Positions 51,791-62,373 of a stretch of 64,000 nucleotides of DNA are shown piece after piece; position 1 is the stretch's first letter, and each line of letters begins with the position of its first letter. Below the pieces are notes generated by a model, which was given only the letters and a program-made list of their open reading frames with translations, had not been told where the DNA came from and did not search any database. A program made the translations under genes and the position numbers. The DNA comes from Cristatella mucedo (lineage: Eukaryota; Bryozoa; Phylactolaemata; Cristatellidae). The DNA lies in the NCBI GenBank assembly GCA_009760855.2, contig WPIO01000009.1, positions 4,125,001 to 4,189,000 of the forward strand, written 5' to 3'.

Positions 51791-54700
51791 GTGAGGAGCG
51801 CTTGGGGAAAATCCGTCGGCCGTCGGCCGACCGGCGAATCGAGCGCGCGCGCTGCCATTCTCGAAGAGCACCGGCCCAGCGGTCGGTAGCGGCGGCGGAG
51901 GTGGCGGCGCCATTCCGCACATCCGGTAGCCTCACGTGCAAGACCGCGCCCTTCAGTGAGCTGCGTGCTCCCGCGCGGCCGAGACGATTGGCGTCGGAGC
52001 GCCGACGCTCCGAACAAAAAGATGCGCCGCCGCAAACGCCCGCGCCGCGGCGCGCGCGCGCAATCGAGTCCTGCACGTGACCATCTTTTTTCCTCAGCGT
52101 GCCCGTCGAGCCCTAAAGTGTGGCCGAGTGATCTGTCGTTCGCCTTTGGCAGTCGCTCGGTGGTGGCCTGCGAAACGACTTCCGAAGGCGACGCCGACCT
52201 CACGCTGGTGATGACCTGCTGTGGCCTGGAGAGCCAGTGCTCGGTGGTAAAGACGACGGACCCGTACATGCCGGTGAAGAGGCGCTCTGCTTCGCTAGCC
52301 TTCGTGGCGTCGACGAAGTACCACGACGCGCGGATATTCTGCGTGGCCGCGGAACAAGGCTGCGCGCCGCAGTGGCTGGTGAAGACCATCAGCGTGCCGT
52401 GTGAGTCGATTCGCCCGCGGTTGCGAGTGGCAGCGCTACACATTCTCCACCTCTTTCGCTTTGGGCCGCGATGGACCCGGTGGTGGGGTGCTCGCTCGTA
52501 CCGACCGAGGTCGTGCATTCAAAATCCTGCATGTGGGCAATCCTGTATTGCCAACTGCAAGCGGCGGCGATAGCCGTTAAGGCTCTTCTGCCGCTACACA
52601 AATGAGCCAGTTAAATCAGCGAATAATGATATCATTATGTTAGTACTTTCACGCCCCTGGTCCGCCCGCTGTCCCGTAGCTTTCGTTGACGGGCTGCTCT
52701 CTGGCGAGTTTGAAACTCGGTATCGCACTTCCGGTGAAACGATGCCGGTCGGACGTTGCGCGAGGCTCACACGTCGAGCTCGGACCTTCCTTTGCCGCTC
52801 GCTCATCAAGCTGCTCGACTCGGCTCATCGCGCGGCTCCTCCATTTCCGTCGCTATGCCGCGGCGCTGCTGCTGTCGCCGCAGGCCGCTACGACGGCTGC
52901 ATTTCACAAGATGCGCGATCGGCGCCACGAGCAAGCCCGCTGGCTAGAGGCCATACAATTAACTCAATTATAATAATAGGTCACTTGGACGGCGCCCAAA
53001 GAGAACTAAATCTCTATCCGTGAGCTTTGTTGCTCGACGAAAGGGAATCGATAACGAAGGCGACAGATAATGAGGTAGAGAGGTAGAGGTAAAGGGTATC
53101 GTGCGAGCGACGGAAAAATGGTGACCACCGGCCGTGTGTCGGTCTCTGGTTGCGTATCTTGGAGGGGAATCTTTTGATAAGAAATCAGGCGCTCGCCGTG
53201 TGTGCGCGTACACATGCGTATTCGCAGCGGTACTTTCTTTCCATCAGCGGCTTCCCTGCGGAAGATGAATCAAGCCTCAGACAGAGTGCGTACCAGGATT
53301 TAGCCAAGGAGAGTGGTTTGTGCGTATCCCCTCGCCAGAGGCGCCCGAGCATAACAAGACTGAGGGGTCCAACTGGGTGGAGCGAAGCTTGGCGCACCAC
53401 TCCCTCGATGGTCCGAGTTATGGGCCAGTGCCACTCCTTCTTTACGCTGACGGTGAAGAAGGTGGCCCGGATAACACGGTCGTGGACCTGACGCACTCGT
53501 TGTGTCGAAGAAAAAATCAAGGCGTTGCGCTCAGTTCACTGCCGCACGTCTGGCTATAGGTCTCAGCTATAACCGCATTCGCATTTGCACTTAAGACGTT
53601 TGTATATACTTTTTTATATCGATGCCAGTCGATCGATGAATGCTCAACGTTTCCCTGAGATCGGACGCAGGTTGACCGCGATAAAGAATGCCGACGAAAT
53701 ACCCGAGTGTTTAACCCTTCAACGCGGCAGCACTTTATTAGTCCCTGGCTACTATCCCTTACGGCAGCGATTCTCAACCTGAGGGTCGCGACCCCTTTGC
53801 AACGACCCTTTCACAGGTCGCCTAAGACCATCGGAAAATACGCAGTTCCACCTTGTCCACACAATAACTATACGGTTGGTGGTCGCCACAACATGAAGAA
53901 CTGTATTAAAGAGTCGCGGCATTAGGAAGGTTGAGAACTACTGCCTTAGGGGTAAGGTGATTGTACTTCACGACTCATGTCTTGGGCCCTCAGCAGAAAG
54001 TTCTTGAGTGGCTGCTGAAAGCAGCGAAGGCTCTGCTGGTGCCAATATACTGTAAATGAGAAGGTTAGATAAGGCGATGTTTGCTATATTTTACTTAATA
54101 TCGACTAGTAAAGAAGTAACTAGTGTGCCGAAATTTGCAATTGGAAGAAGGTTCATTCATGCGCGCTTCTTGACACCGATGTTCAGCTTCTTAAAGTTTG
54201 AGGTCCATTCTAGCATATTTAAAATGCCTATAAAGATGTTTCTCCGAAGGACTGGGCCGCGATAGCCTAGGAGGTAAGGTGCTCGCTCTTCACAACCGAG
54301 GTCGTATGCTCAAATCCTGCAGTTGTGCGATCCTTTATTTTCAACTACAAGCGGGGATGGTAGCCGACAAGACTCTTCTGCAGCTATACAAATGAGGATT
54401 TTAAATCATCTAAAGGCGATGTTCAGATGTCTTTTTATGATTATTATGACTACTATCGTGATGTGTATGCTTTTCAAGGGCATCTGTCAGATTTTTCATA
54501 TTCTCGTACTCTGTTTGACTGGCTTGAAGCAGCCTAAGGTGCCACAACCTTACGGATCACCAACCATATCCCGCGTAACGGAGGCCGGGCGAGTTTCATA
54601 CCCGATTGTCTCATGCCCTGGTTTCGCCGTACCCTAGTCGCGGGGATGCGGCAGGACCATCCATAACCAGACGAGCGGCCATTCGCTTAACTTCTTTATA

Positions 54701-55885
54701 ATGCGATCGCGTGGCCCAGCAATTAAAGGGAAAATTACTACTGAGGGATCCTAGGGATATCAACAGAAGAAATGTAGAAAACAGTGATGAACAGATTCCC
54801 CGTAGCGTACGAGACACCCTCAGACCGGAAAAATCTTGAAAGAGGCCGCTGCTAGCTCGGAGCACCAATCATCTCGCCATAGGTGCGAGTGACTGCGTAA
54901 CGGAGACTCACAAGCTGGATACTTCTCAGCTCGCCGGGGGCTTCAGCTCAGGGAATCTGCAAGCAACGTACGGGGGCACGCGGAATGCATGAACATTAAC
55001 AGAGGTAAGGTGCTCGCTCTTCCCTATCCAGGTCCTGGGTTCGAGTCCTGCGGTCGGCGATAAAGGATCGCCCACTGCAGTGGCCAGTAAACCGTAAACG
55101 CTCTTCTGCCGAGATATAAATGAGGCTATTAATTCAGCTAAGCTTTTTTGTAACAGCAAGTGCTTAACTTCAAAGCTCGGTTAGTCGGGTCCTCGTAACA
55201 TTCCGTGGATGATCGAGTTGTCCAGGAACGCCCGCCCCATTCTTCGGTAGGAAAGTACTGGGCTGCGGAAACACACTTTACCGAATTCCAGGTGCTGCCT
55301 CACCAGCTTCTTCTCCTCAATTGCTTAGATTAGCATGCGTCGTCATCCTTCTGGCCCAAGTAAAGGGCAGGCTTGGCCTAGCCGGTTGACCCCCGGCAGG
55401 CCGTACCGAATTACAGCCACCCTATGCTAATGAACCCTGCTTTGGTACGTATTAACATGAACCTACGCACACCTCTGATTGACGGCCCGTGTTTCTTTTC
55501 TCTTTTAGATCTAGGCATGAAGCGTGCGCCAATTGATAACATAGTTTCACTCAGCTCTCGCCATGCGGAGGTGAATTGTCGCGACTATGTGATGAGCAAG
55601 CCACAGGCGAAGTACACGTGGGTCTACAATGGAAGCCAAATAGGGAACTCGCCAGTCCAGAGAGTCTTGCCGAACCGATTGCCGAGCAAGCGTGTAGGAG
55701 AGAACAAGCTACTCATTTGCATTGCCTTCAACAGTGTACTAAATCAAAGTTTGACGGTGCAATTTGAGCTTCCATTGGTGACTTCTGCGTCAGCGTCGAG
55801 AAGCTTCCGTGCGGTCGTGCCCGCTGCGGCTCTGCAAGTGGCCTTCGCCTGGCTTTGGCGAATAGCCGTCGTGGAACGTAGGTAG
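51724..55885 (+). CDS. Gene B: short Ig-domain surface protein, 3 exons, paralogue of gene A
   Basis: Three exons (51724-51790, 52098-52400, 55509-55885) join to an open frame of 248 residues, starting with ATG and ending with TAG. Both introns are phase 1, as in gene A. Order: signal peptide, one CP-start multi-Cys Ig domain, one C-W-C Ig domain, hydrophobic C-terminus. This is a two-domain miniature of gene A lying about 21.6 kb downstream on the same strand. An AATAAA follows 43 bases after the stop. No intracellular domain is present, so it is secreted or membrane-tethered. Function unknown. Confidence 0.85.
52098..52400 (+). CDS. Gene B exon 2, seven-Cys Ig-like domain
   Basis: A 303-base phase 1-1 exon, acceptor tttttcctcag, donor gtgagt. 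The spliced start is ACPSSPKVW. Cysteines are at VAC, TCC (two), SQC, IFC and QGC, so it has the family pattern plus one extra. The F strand reads YHDARIFC. There is no N-x-S/T site, unlike nearly all gene A domains. Confidence 0.87.
52463..52621 (+). mobile_element. tRNA-headed SINE (family B)
   Basis: Near full length in gene B intron 2: gggtgctcgctcgta head, ttgccaactgcaagcggcgg body and caaatgagccagttaaatca end. Confidence 0.8.
52952..53027 (-). mobile_element. SINE/LINE 3' tail fragment
   Basis: ataataataggtcacttgga, then ggcgcccaaagagaactaaa on the plus strand; the reverse of the family A tail. Confidence 0.55.
53765..53943 (+). mobile_element. SPIN/URR1-like hAT MITE
   Basis: A 179-bp non-autonomous element in gene B intron 2. 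Ends are cagcgattctcaacct and aggttgagaactactg, imperfect terminal inverted repeats. Flanking 8-bp duplication is ccttacgg / ccttaggg (one mismatch), as expected of hAT transposition. Interior strings ggtcgcgacccct, cctaagaccatcggaaaa and gtcgcggcattaggaagg match my memory of vertebrate SPIN/URR1 (hAT-Charlie) elements. Orientation is arbitrary. Confidence 0.85.
54252..54412 (+). mobile_element. tRNA-headed SINE (family B)
   Basis: Near full length: ggtaaggtgctcgctcttca head, gcgatcctttattttcaact body, and end tttaaatcatc. Confidence 0.8.
55000..55143 (+). mobile_element. tRNA-headed SINE (family B), internally inverted
   Basis: Head and 3' end are in plus orientation, but the middle (gcgataaaggatcgcccact) is the reverse complement of the usual body. 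Confidence 0.75.
55509..55885 (+). CDS. Gene B terminal exon 3: C-W-C Ig domain and hydrophobic C-terminus
   Basis: Acceptor ttctcttttag, then an open segment to TAG at 55883. It begins LGMKRAPIDN, has an Ig core of EVNC, YTW and LLIC, and sites NGS and NQS. A stretch AVVPAAALQVAFAWLWRIAVV follows, with only ERR after it. That is either a membrane span with a three-residue tail or a GPI signal. It corresponds to gene A exon A19, sharing the FEL before the stalk. Confidence 0.85.
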
Positions 55886-55927
55886 AAAATATCCTGCTAC
55901 GAGTCTGCCCTTTGTCGGTCGGTTGGG

Positions 55928-55933
55928 AATAAA
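55928..55933 (+). terminator. Polyadenylation signal of gene B
   Basis: Consensus AATAAA, 43 bases after the gene B stop codon. Confidence 0.55.
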
Positions 55934-56073
55934 AACTTAAGTCGCATGACATGCATGTGACACCGTCATCGCCGAGAACTCTAATGTGAGCGAACTATGA
56001 CAAGAGTTTGTTCTTATTATAAACCATTTGAAATTCATGCTTCTAAGAGTTCTATAGTTCCTGTTCTTATAAT

Positions 56074-57042
56074 AATAATAATAATAATGCACTTGATAAA
56101 GCGCCCTCAGAGAGCTCAATCTCTTTATAGGCGCTTTACATTTGCTGCAAAGTGAAATGCAATTGAATGGTAAGTAAAATCATGCTTGAAAACCAAACGA
56201 AATGAATAATATGGTTAGGGGTGACATGCACAGGGTCAGCATGCAAGTGTGGTTAGTGTCAGCATGCACAGTGTCAGCACGCATAAGCACATCAAGGACG
56301 AATCACAGGGACCCACTAAATGCTGTCATAAATAGGTGCGTTTAAGTTCTTTTTAAATGTGGTCAAGTCAGGGGATATCGTGAAGCAAGTCGGAAGTGAG
56401 TTCCAGGTTTTGGGAGCATACGAACTAAATACACGGTCCCCAAAGGATTTGAGGTTTGTATGGGGTATAGGTAAACAGTTAGATTCCGAAAAGCGGGTGG
56501 TGCAAAGCATGGCCTGGTGGTGGAGTAGATCTGAAAAGTAGGCTGGAGAAAAATAATGGAGGGACCTAAATGTGAGCGACAAAACCTTGAAGTCGATCCG
56601 TTGCTTGACTGGGAGCCAGTGCAAGTTGGCGAGGAGTGGTGCGATGTGGCAACTGCGACGCTCACGACAGACAAGCCTAGCTGCGGAGTTTTTCAGCAGC
56701 TGTTAGCGCTTGATTGTGCGTGCAGGTAGGCCAGTAAGCAGTGAGTTACAGAAGTCAAGACGGGATGTCACAAATGCATGGAACAACTTAAATGTGGTAT
56801 CCCTATCTAACCAAGCCCGAATTTTAGCAATGTTATGTAGCTGAAAGTAGGCAGACTTGATTGTGGAGCCGATGTAGTCGTCTAACGAAAGGTCACTTTG
56901 GAACACCACACCTTTAGCAATGATGAAAAGAATAAAGCATTCACGATGGGCGCTAAAGGTAAAATCTTTCTTGTCCAAATGACATGAGCTGTAAAGCAAA
57001 CATGTAAACTTATTAGTGTTGAAACCATCATTTATGCAGCAC
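56074..57042 (-). mobile_element. CR1/L2-type LINE, C-terminal half and 3' end
   Basis: Minus strand: FQSDLSLDDYIGSTIKSAYF, LFHAFVTSRLDFCNSLLTGL, then in other frames MHWLPVKQRIDFKVLSLTFR and FGDRVFSSYAPKTWNSLP. It ends in (TTA)n near 56074. At least one frameshift. Confidence 0.85.
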
Positions 57043-57104
57043 ACAATTGTAGATACAGGAGGGCGGGAGTGGCAAGGTCGTTACGTACCCTGATTTCTTC
57101 AGTG

Positions 57105-57640
57105 TCACTTTCACAGCACGACATGAGATCCTTGAGCAGCAGATTCGCTGCACGCTGCATGCTTGATCAAGTACGAGCCGAGCGTTTCCAGGAACAGAGA
57201 CACAGCTATGTGACTTGAGTCATAAGAGCTGGTGGCACTGTGCGGAGCCAGATGAGGAAGTATTTCCGATTGGTGTAGGGGCAATGGAAGACAGGGACCT
57301 AAAAGTGAGTGACACAACTTTAAATTAAATGCAGTGATTGACTAAGAACCAGCGCGAGTCAATGAGAAGAAATTTAGAAGTGAAAGCTGAGGCGTCCACA
57401 AAAGACAAGCCTGACTGAAGAGCCTCGCAGCACCAACTGCAAGCACCTAATTGAACCGACCTGAAGACCTGCAAATGTAAAGTTACAGAAGTCGAGACGA
57501 GATGTAAGGAGGGAGCAACTTAGATGTGGCTTCCCTGTCTGTGCAGACCCTAATTTTAGCCATGTTACGTAGGTGAAAGTAGACAGACCTATCTGCGGAG
57601 CAGACGTGGTCATCTAGTGAAATGTTACTTGGGGACATGA
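57105..57640 (-). mobile_element. Degraded LINE fragment, second copy
   Basis: Minus strand: YVTWLKLGSAQTGK and LTSRLDFCNFTFAGLQVGSI resemble the neighbouring copy; ends are unclear. The two may have arisen by tandem insertion or duplication. Confidence 0.6.
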
Positions 57641-57866
57641 GACTTATATATTTCTAACAGATACTGCAAAAAATCCTATTTTAACTTTTAGCCATCCCAG
57701 TTTCCGAGTGGCATTGGGTTTACCCACATCTAGTAAGTCTGTTGACCATCTAACTACGAAATTTGGCCATGCATGCTGCAAAGGATTTTATCAAAACATA
57801 CGTTCAACTGTAAGCCGGCTAAATAAAAATAGAAGTCAGATTTGGCTTGGCAGTTGCATCGGCAAA

Positions 57867-57942
57867 AGAGAGAGAGGGAGGGTGGAAATAGAGAGGGAGA
57901 GAGAGAGAGAGAGAGAGAGAAAGAAAAAGAGAGAGAAAGGGG
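57867..57942. repeat. Impure (GA)n tract
   Basis: GA with GGG and AAA interruptions. Confidence 0.9.
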
Positions 57943-58760
57943 CAGAATAAATTGGGAAATTTAGTGGACCTAGAACAAATTCTCGTGCACCCATACTTTA
58001 AAGGCTTACCTGATTGAAATATGCCCTGTCCTCTGGAAATAAGGCTGAGATCGGACCTTGGCCGTTGCAATGGAGTGCCAGCAATGCCAGGCGAGATGAT
58101 AGGCACTCAAGAAAATGAACTTATGAAATAATTCTTGAACTTGTAGAAATGCAAGCACGAACACTAGCTTTGCCATTCCTTTGTACTGTTAAGAGAAATG
58201 ACTAGCATAACCTGGTAATCGACCTCCTTTCAAGCTTGATAGTCGTAAACGTCGCAGTTGTTACACTAAACCACTTCTCATCACCATCTCTACACCAAGC
58301 AGTGAGTCGACTTCAGAATTATATTATTACTCACTTTGAGATCCTTGTGTTATTTTGGTCCTGCGTGCTTATTTAAATTGATTCTTCGGCTGCACCACCC
58401 ACTGCCAAACCATCCGTTCTCCGGACTCTCGTCGTTTGATTGAGATTATATCCAAATAGTAAATCCATTAAAGATCTTTGAATCAAATTACTTTTCATCT
58501 AAAACCTAAAATTCATAACCGACTGACATTTTGCCAGCTGAATATTTTAACAGAAGCAAAAATGTACCGTTTTCCCAAGACTTTTATCCCTCCGATGGAT
58601 TTGCCCTTTGTGCACTTGTGTGTTCTGAAAATGTGCACGTTGTAAATTAGCAATTGACATGCTTATTGTTCAGCCTATTTAAAATGCATAGACGTACATG
58701 GGGTTCTCTTTGGGAGTTATATTAATTTTAGTTATCATAATAGCAATAATTAGTATTATT

Positions 58761-58764
<4 letters not shown>

Positions 58765-58822
<58 letters not shown>
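58765..58822. repeat. (CT)n microsatellite
   Basis: 58 bases of TC that directly abut the next LINE fragment. Confidence 0.97.
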
Positions 58823-58827
<5 letters not shown>

Positions 58828-59010
58828 GATCGCTTCACTCGTTTGCACCGGCCTGCCAATCCTACCTCCCTGGTCCTCCATTGTGTTGCCGTAACACCCG
58901 CTCCTTCTCATTTATTCGTCTCGCTATTCCTCGCATTAAATTGAAATATTGTGGCCGTCAGGCCTTCAGCTCATATGCGCCGAAAGTCTAGACCTCTCTT
59001 CTGGCGTTGC
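58823..59010 (+). mobile_element. LINE C-terminal fragment
   Basis: YRSLHSFAPACQSYLPG, IPRIKLKYCGRQAFSSYAPK and KV match the conserved LINE C-terminus (compare YLSDCL / RTKLKSF / SSYAPKTWNSLP). Confidence 0.75.
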
Positions 59011-59354
59011 GACCACCTGGATTGACTTTGCGTCATTAAATTCACTGCAAAACATGCATTCTTGGGACTCAGCTTTTCCTGTGCCCTCGCGAATATTTTT
59101 TCCGGTACATTCTTTGCATGCGACCAGTACGCGATGCAGTGCACACAACTTACCGGGTGTCCTTTTAACCAAGCTGACAACTGCTACAACGATTGTCTAA
59201 CAGACCTTTCATCACTTCAAAGGGCACTTATAAATACTTTGAAGTTAATAATTCTTTTGAAGCTCCTCCCAGCATTATGTGATCTCTCACCTACCACCTG
59301 CGAGCTTTGAAGTTAATTAATAGGCTTTTAAAGCCTTTCTTTTATTACGAATGG

Positions 59355-59529
59355 ATAATAGCTGATTTAAAAGTCTCTTTTGCATAGCGACAGAGAGAGA
59401 GCCTGTATGGCTATCGCAACCGCTTGCAGTGGCAACAAAGGATCGCTCACCGAAGTATTCGAACCCACGACCTCGGACCGAGGTCGTGAAAAGCAACCAC
59501 ATTACCTAGTGCACCGTTGCGGCTCACCA
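59355..59529 (-). mobile_element. tRNA-headed SINE (family B)
   Basis: Near full length on the minus strand; plus-strand tattcgaacccacgacctcg is the box B complement. Confidence 0.8.
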
Positions 59530-60484
59530 CGGATGAACGTACGTTCAAAGTTATATGGGTTTATGTTTATTGCGTAGCGGGTAGTGTTTATTGAGTAGCA
59601 TTGAGTAGCGGCGCTTCTTCTTCTCCTGAAGCGCATTGACAAAGCTTCCACGAGAGGCCTCTGAAAGTTTTGTTATGTGGCAGTTGCCACGTTTTGGACA
59701 GACAAGCTGGGCTGCAGAGGTATGCGCCACCTGTAAGCGTCTATTGCGCAGGTAGGAAGACCTGCGAGTAGTGTGCTACAGAAAGCCACCTGCGATTTAT
59801 TACGCTTGATGGGGCTAGTGAGGTGAGTGAGTAAGTTTATAAATTCTCTCACCGATTGGGTTTTTATATTGAAATACTAATTTCTGTGCCATTCGGAAGT
59901 AACGCCAAGCTATAATGCTAGCTTATACACAGAGTTCCCGTAATAATTTTTATTTATGTATATATCCTTATATGTAACAATAAAAAGGCAAAAAGACCAA
60001 GTGAGTGTACGTATGTAGAGTTTCCAATGGCGGACTAAAAACTCAAATGGCTTTCGGGGCGTACACGGTAGCCATCAGACTCCATGTCACGCTACAAAGA
60101 GAAAGTGAGAAGCAAAGCTGACGAAACAGGTCAATCTAGGAAGTGAGTAGAATAAAAAATAGCTTCGCAGGATGGCTAGAAGGGATGTTCCTTGATTTCC
60201 TGCCACAATTAACAGAAACGGATTTACTAGGCTTGCCTAATAGCAAAAACAATATGTTTTCCGATGTAACTCAAACCGTCTCTATCAGACGCAGACTAAA
60301 GTCTGCAGTAGTTTTATTTATTTGTTATTACACTTCAAACTTTCTGCTATGGCCTGCTAAATGGTTTAAAAAAACACCCGATTAAAAGTTTAATCTTCCG
60401 GCACTAGTCTCCTCACACACACGCGCGCACAGGGTTGGGTGACTATTGAACTTAAGACTAATGTAACCTAATTGAATTAAATGT

Positions 60485-60900
60485 ATCTACTCATGTAGTT
60501 CCACAAAGTCATAAAGACTATGTGGGTGTTACGCAGGGAGCGTTTTGCATAGCGCACTCATAGCCTAAGTGGCTTTCGGTACGCATTCGGTAGCCAACCG
60601 ACTTCGTCTCACGCAACAAAGAGAAAGTAGGAAGCATAGCAGAGTCAGGAGGGCAGTTGAGGTAGTGAGTAGCATGGAAATAGCAGCTCAGGATCGCTGA
60701 AAAGGATGAGCCATAGTCGGCATCAGGATCGTAGTTTTCGTTGCCTAAGAATTGTGGAAGCGAGTTCCACAGTCTAGGACCTGCAGGGCTAATGCTTCTG
60801 TCGCTAACGGTCTTCAAGCGGAGGAATGGAACAGCTAATTTATTGTCCACACAGGACCTGAGGGCGCGAAGAGGCTGAAACTGGTGCAGCAGTTCGACTA
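60485..60900 (-). mobile_element. LINE 3' end
   Basis: Minus strand: LLHQFQPLRALRSCVDNKLA, GPRLWNSLPQFLGNENYDPD and LRETKSVGYRMRTES, then the untranslated end. Cut at its 5' side by the inverted-repeat element that follows. Confidence 0.83.
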
Positions 60901-60904
60901 CTGA

Positions 60905-61637
60905 CCCTACGATAATTGGCCTGTACCGACCGGCATATATGCCAATTGATCTGTATACCATCTGGTCTGCGGCTATTGGACCTGCGACAACTAGCCTGTA
61001 CTAACTGGCCTATACGACAATTGATCTAAATGTCAATTTTTAAGAATAATACACATTTTTCAATTTACACAATTGATACAAATAATTAAGAATGAATTCG
61101 TGACTGTCGGAATTTTTTGTATTTATGCAACAGGATTATTTTTAAAACAGCTTTTTCTCTTAGAAGTGTCAAAAAATGATCATTACGTTCTAGATAAAGT
61201 CGTTCTTAATATTACCGTAACTTCTCAACTAACTACGCGACATATCGTCGTGCCGCTTGCATTAACGATTACTTTCCAGTATTCAAAGTTTCTATATATC
61301 GCAGTAGCATTTCCACGCTTGGAAATTCCGTACTGTCTCGCTGACTCCATGATTTATGAATATTTCATGTTCAACAGCTATTAACTTCACAAATTATCAA
61401 TTCTATTTATGTATACTAGTTGATATCCAATCCTTGTAATAGTATATAACCTAATTTTTATATATAACCTAATTTGATCAAGTAAAACCAACGTGCACCA
61501 GTTTTATTTGTATTGCCTTTTTATATCTTAGGGTCACTTGTCAAAGATCTGTTGCTATATAGATCAATTGTCGTATAGGCCGGCTGGTACATGCCAATAG
61601 TCATAGGGCGAGTAGCCAAGAGTTCAATTGGTCGTAC
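60905..61637. mobile_element. Unassigned element with long inverted ends
   Basis: An exact 22-bp inverted pair (61007-61028 and 61560-61581) lies inside longer imperfect inverted ends. The ends are built of degenerate sub-repeats containing caattgatct and ggcctgta. The 530-base AT-rich interior has a 103-codon open frame (61073-61384) with no recognised motif. Probably a DNA transposon or MITE, but no family is recognised. Confidence 0.6.
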
Positions 61638-62373
61638 ACCCGCGCACGCACGCGCGCGTGCACGCACACACTGACGCACATACTCGCGCACTCTCTAATA
61701 GTTTACCTATTGCAGTAGTTTTGCAACTTCTTTTTTGAAATGCCAAGCCTCTGGTTCATCACTACAAATTTTGCGACATTTCCTGAACTGGTCGTTTTTC
61801 CTTCCCCTCAGCCACCACTCAGGGCGCCAGGCACGCCGTGGGCGTCTTGGCTTTTCGTCGTCCAGCGTCTTTGCATGCGTCACTTGCTGCATTTGCCGTA
61901 TGTGGGCAGTTAATTTCAGTCATATTTCCATAGTATATCGGCTGCCTAGTGAGAAACGCTAATTCGTAGCGTCGTACTGTTGAATCTTTCCCGACTCTTT
62001 CTTTGGCCCCGCACAGCAGCTTGGGCGCGGCTAAAAGGGTTCACGCTCCGGAACAATAGTAGGCTCATACATACTTCGGAGCTCCGTCTCTCTCTCTCGC
62101 ATCTAATTTTCGTCTCTGTGCAACTCTTTTGCTCGGCGGAAAGAATTACTAAAGTTTCGTTTCATAAAATATACTCAGAGGCTTGCACGTGAATAGCATA
62201 AGAAATGTGTGACTTTCTGCACGATCAAAACCTTTGTTTTCTGGGTCAGTGCTTTGAAGATATTGAACCACTATCTCAAGCTCTCCTAACGATAAGCTTT
62301 GATGTGCTTTTTTCAAATTTTGAAAAACGTCAAGAAAGACAACCGAGCTGGTTAAACCTGTTGCACTATAGTA

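Larger units (their letters stand above)
55886..62373. other. Downstream of gene B, no host gene recognised
   Basis: Holds LINE and SINE pieces, microsatellites and an element with inverted repeats, listed separately. Unexplained stretches: 57625-57865, 57945-58760, 59015-59350, 59535-60480 and 61690-62373. A GT/GC-alternating tract (possible Z-DNA) lies at 61638-61690. Confidence 0.5.

Noticed and set aside
60143-60385. 80-codon open frame with a hydrophobic patch
   Set aside because: No motif, no neighbouring exon, surrounded by mobile-element debris.
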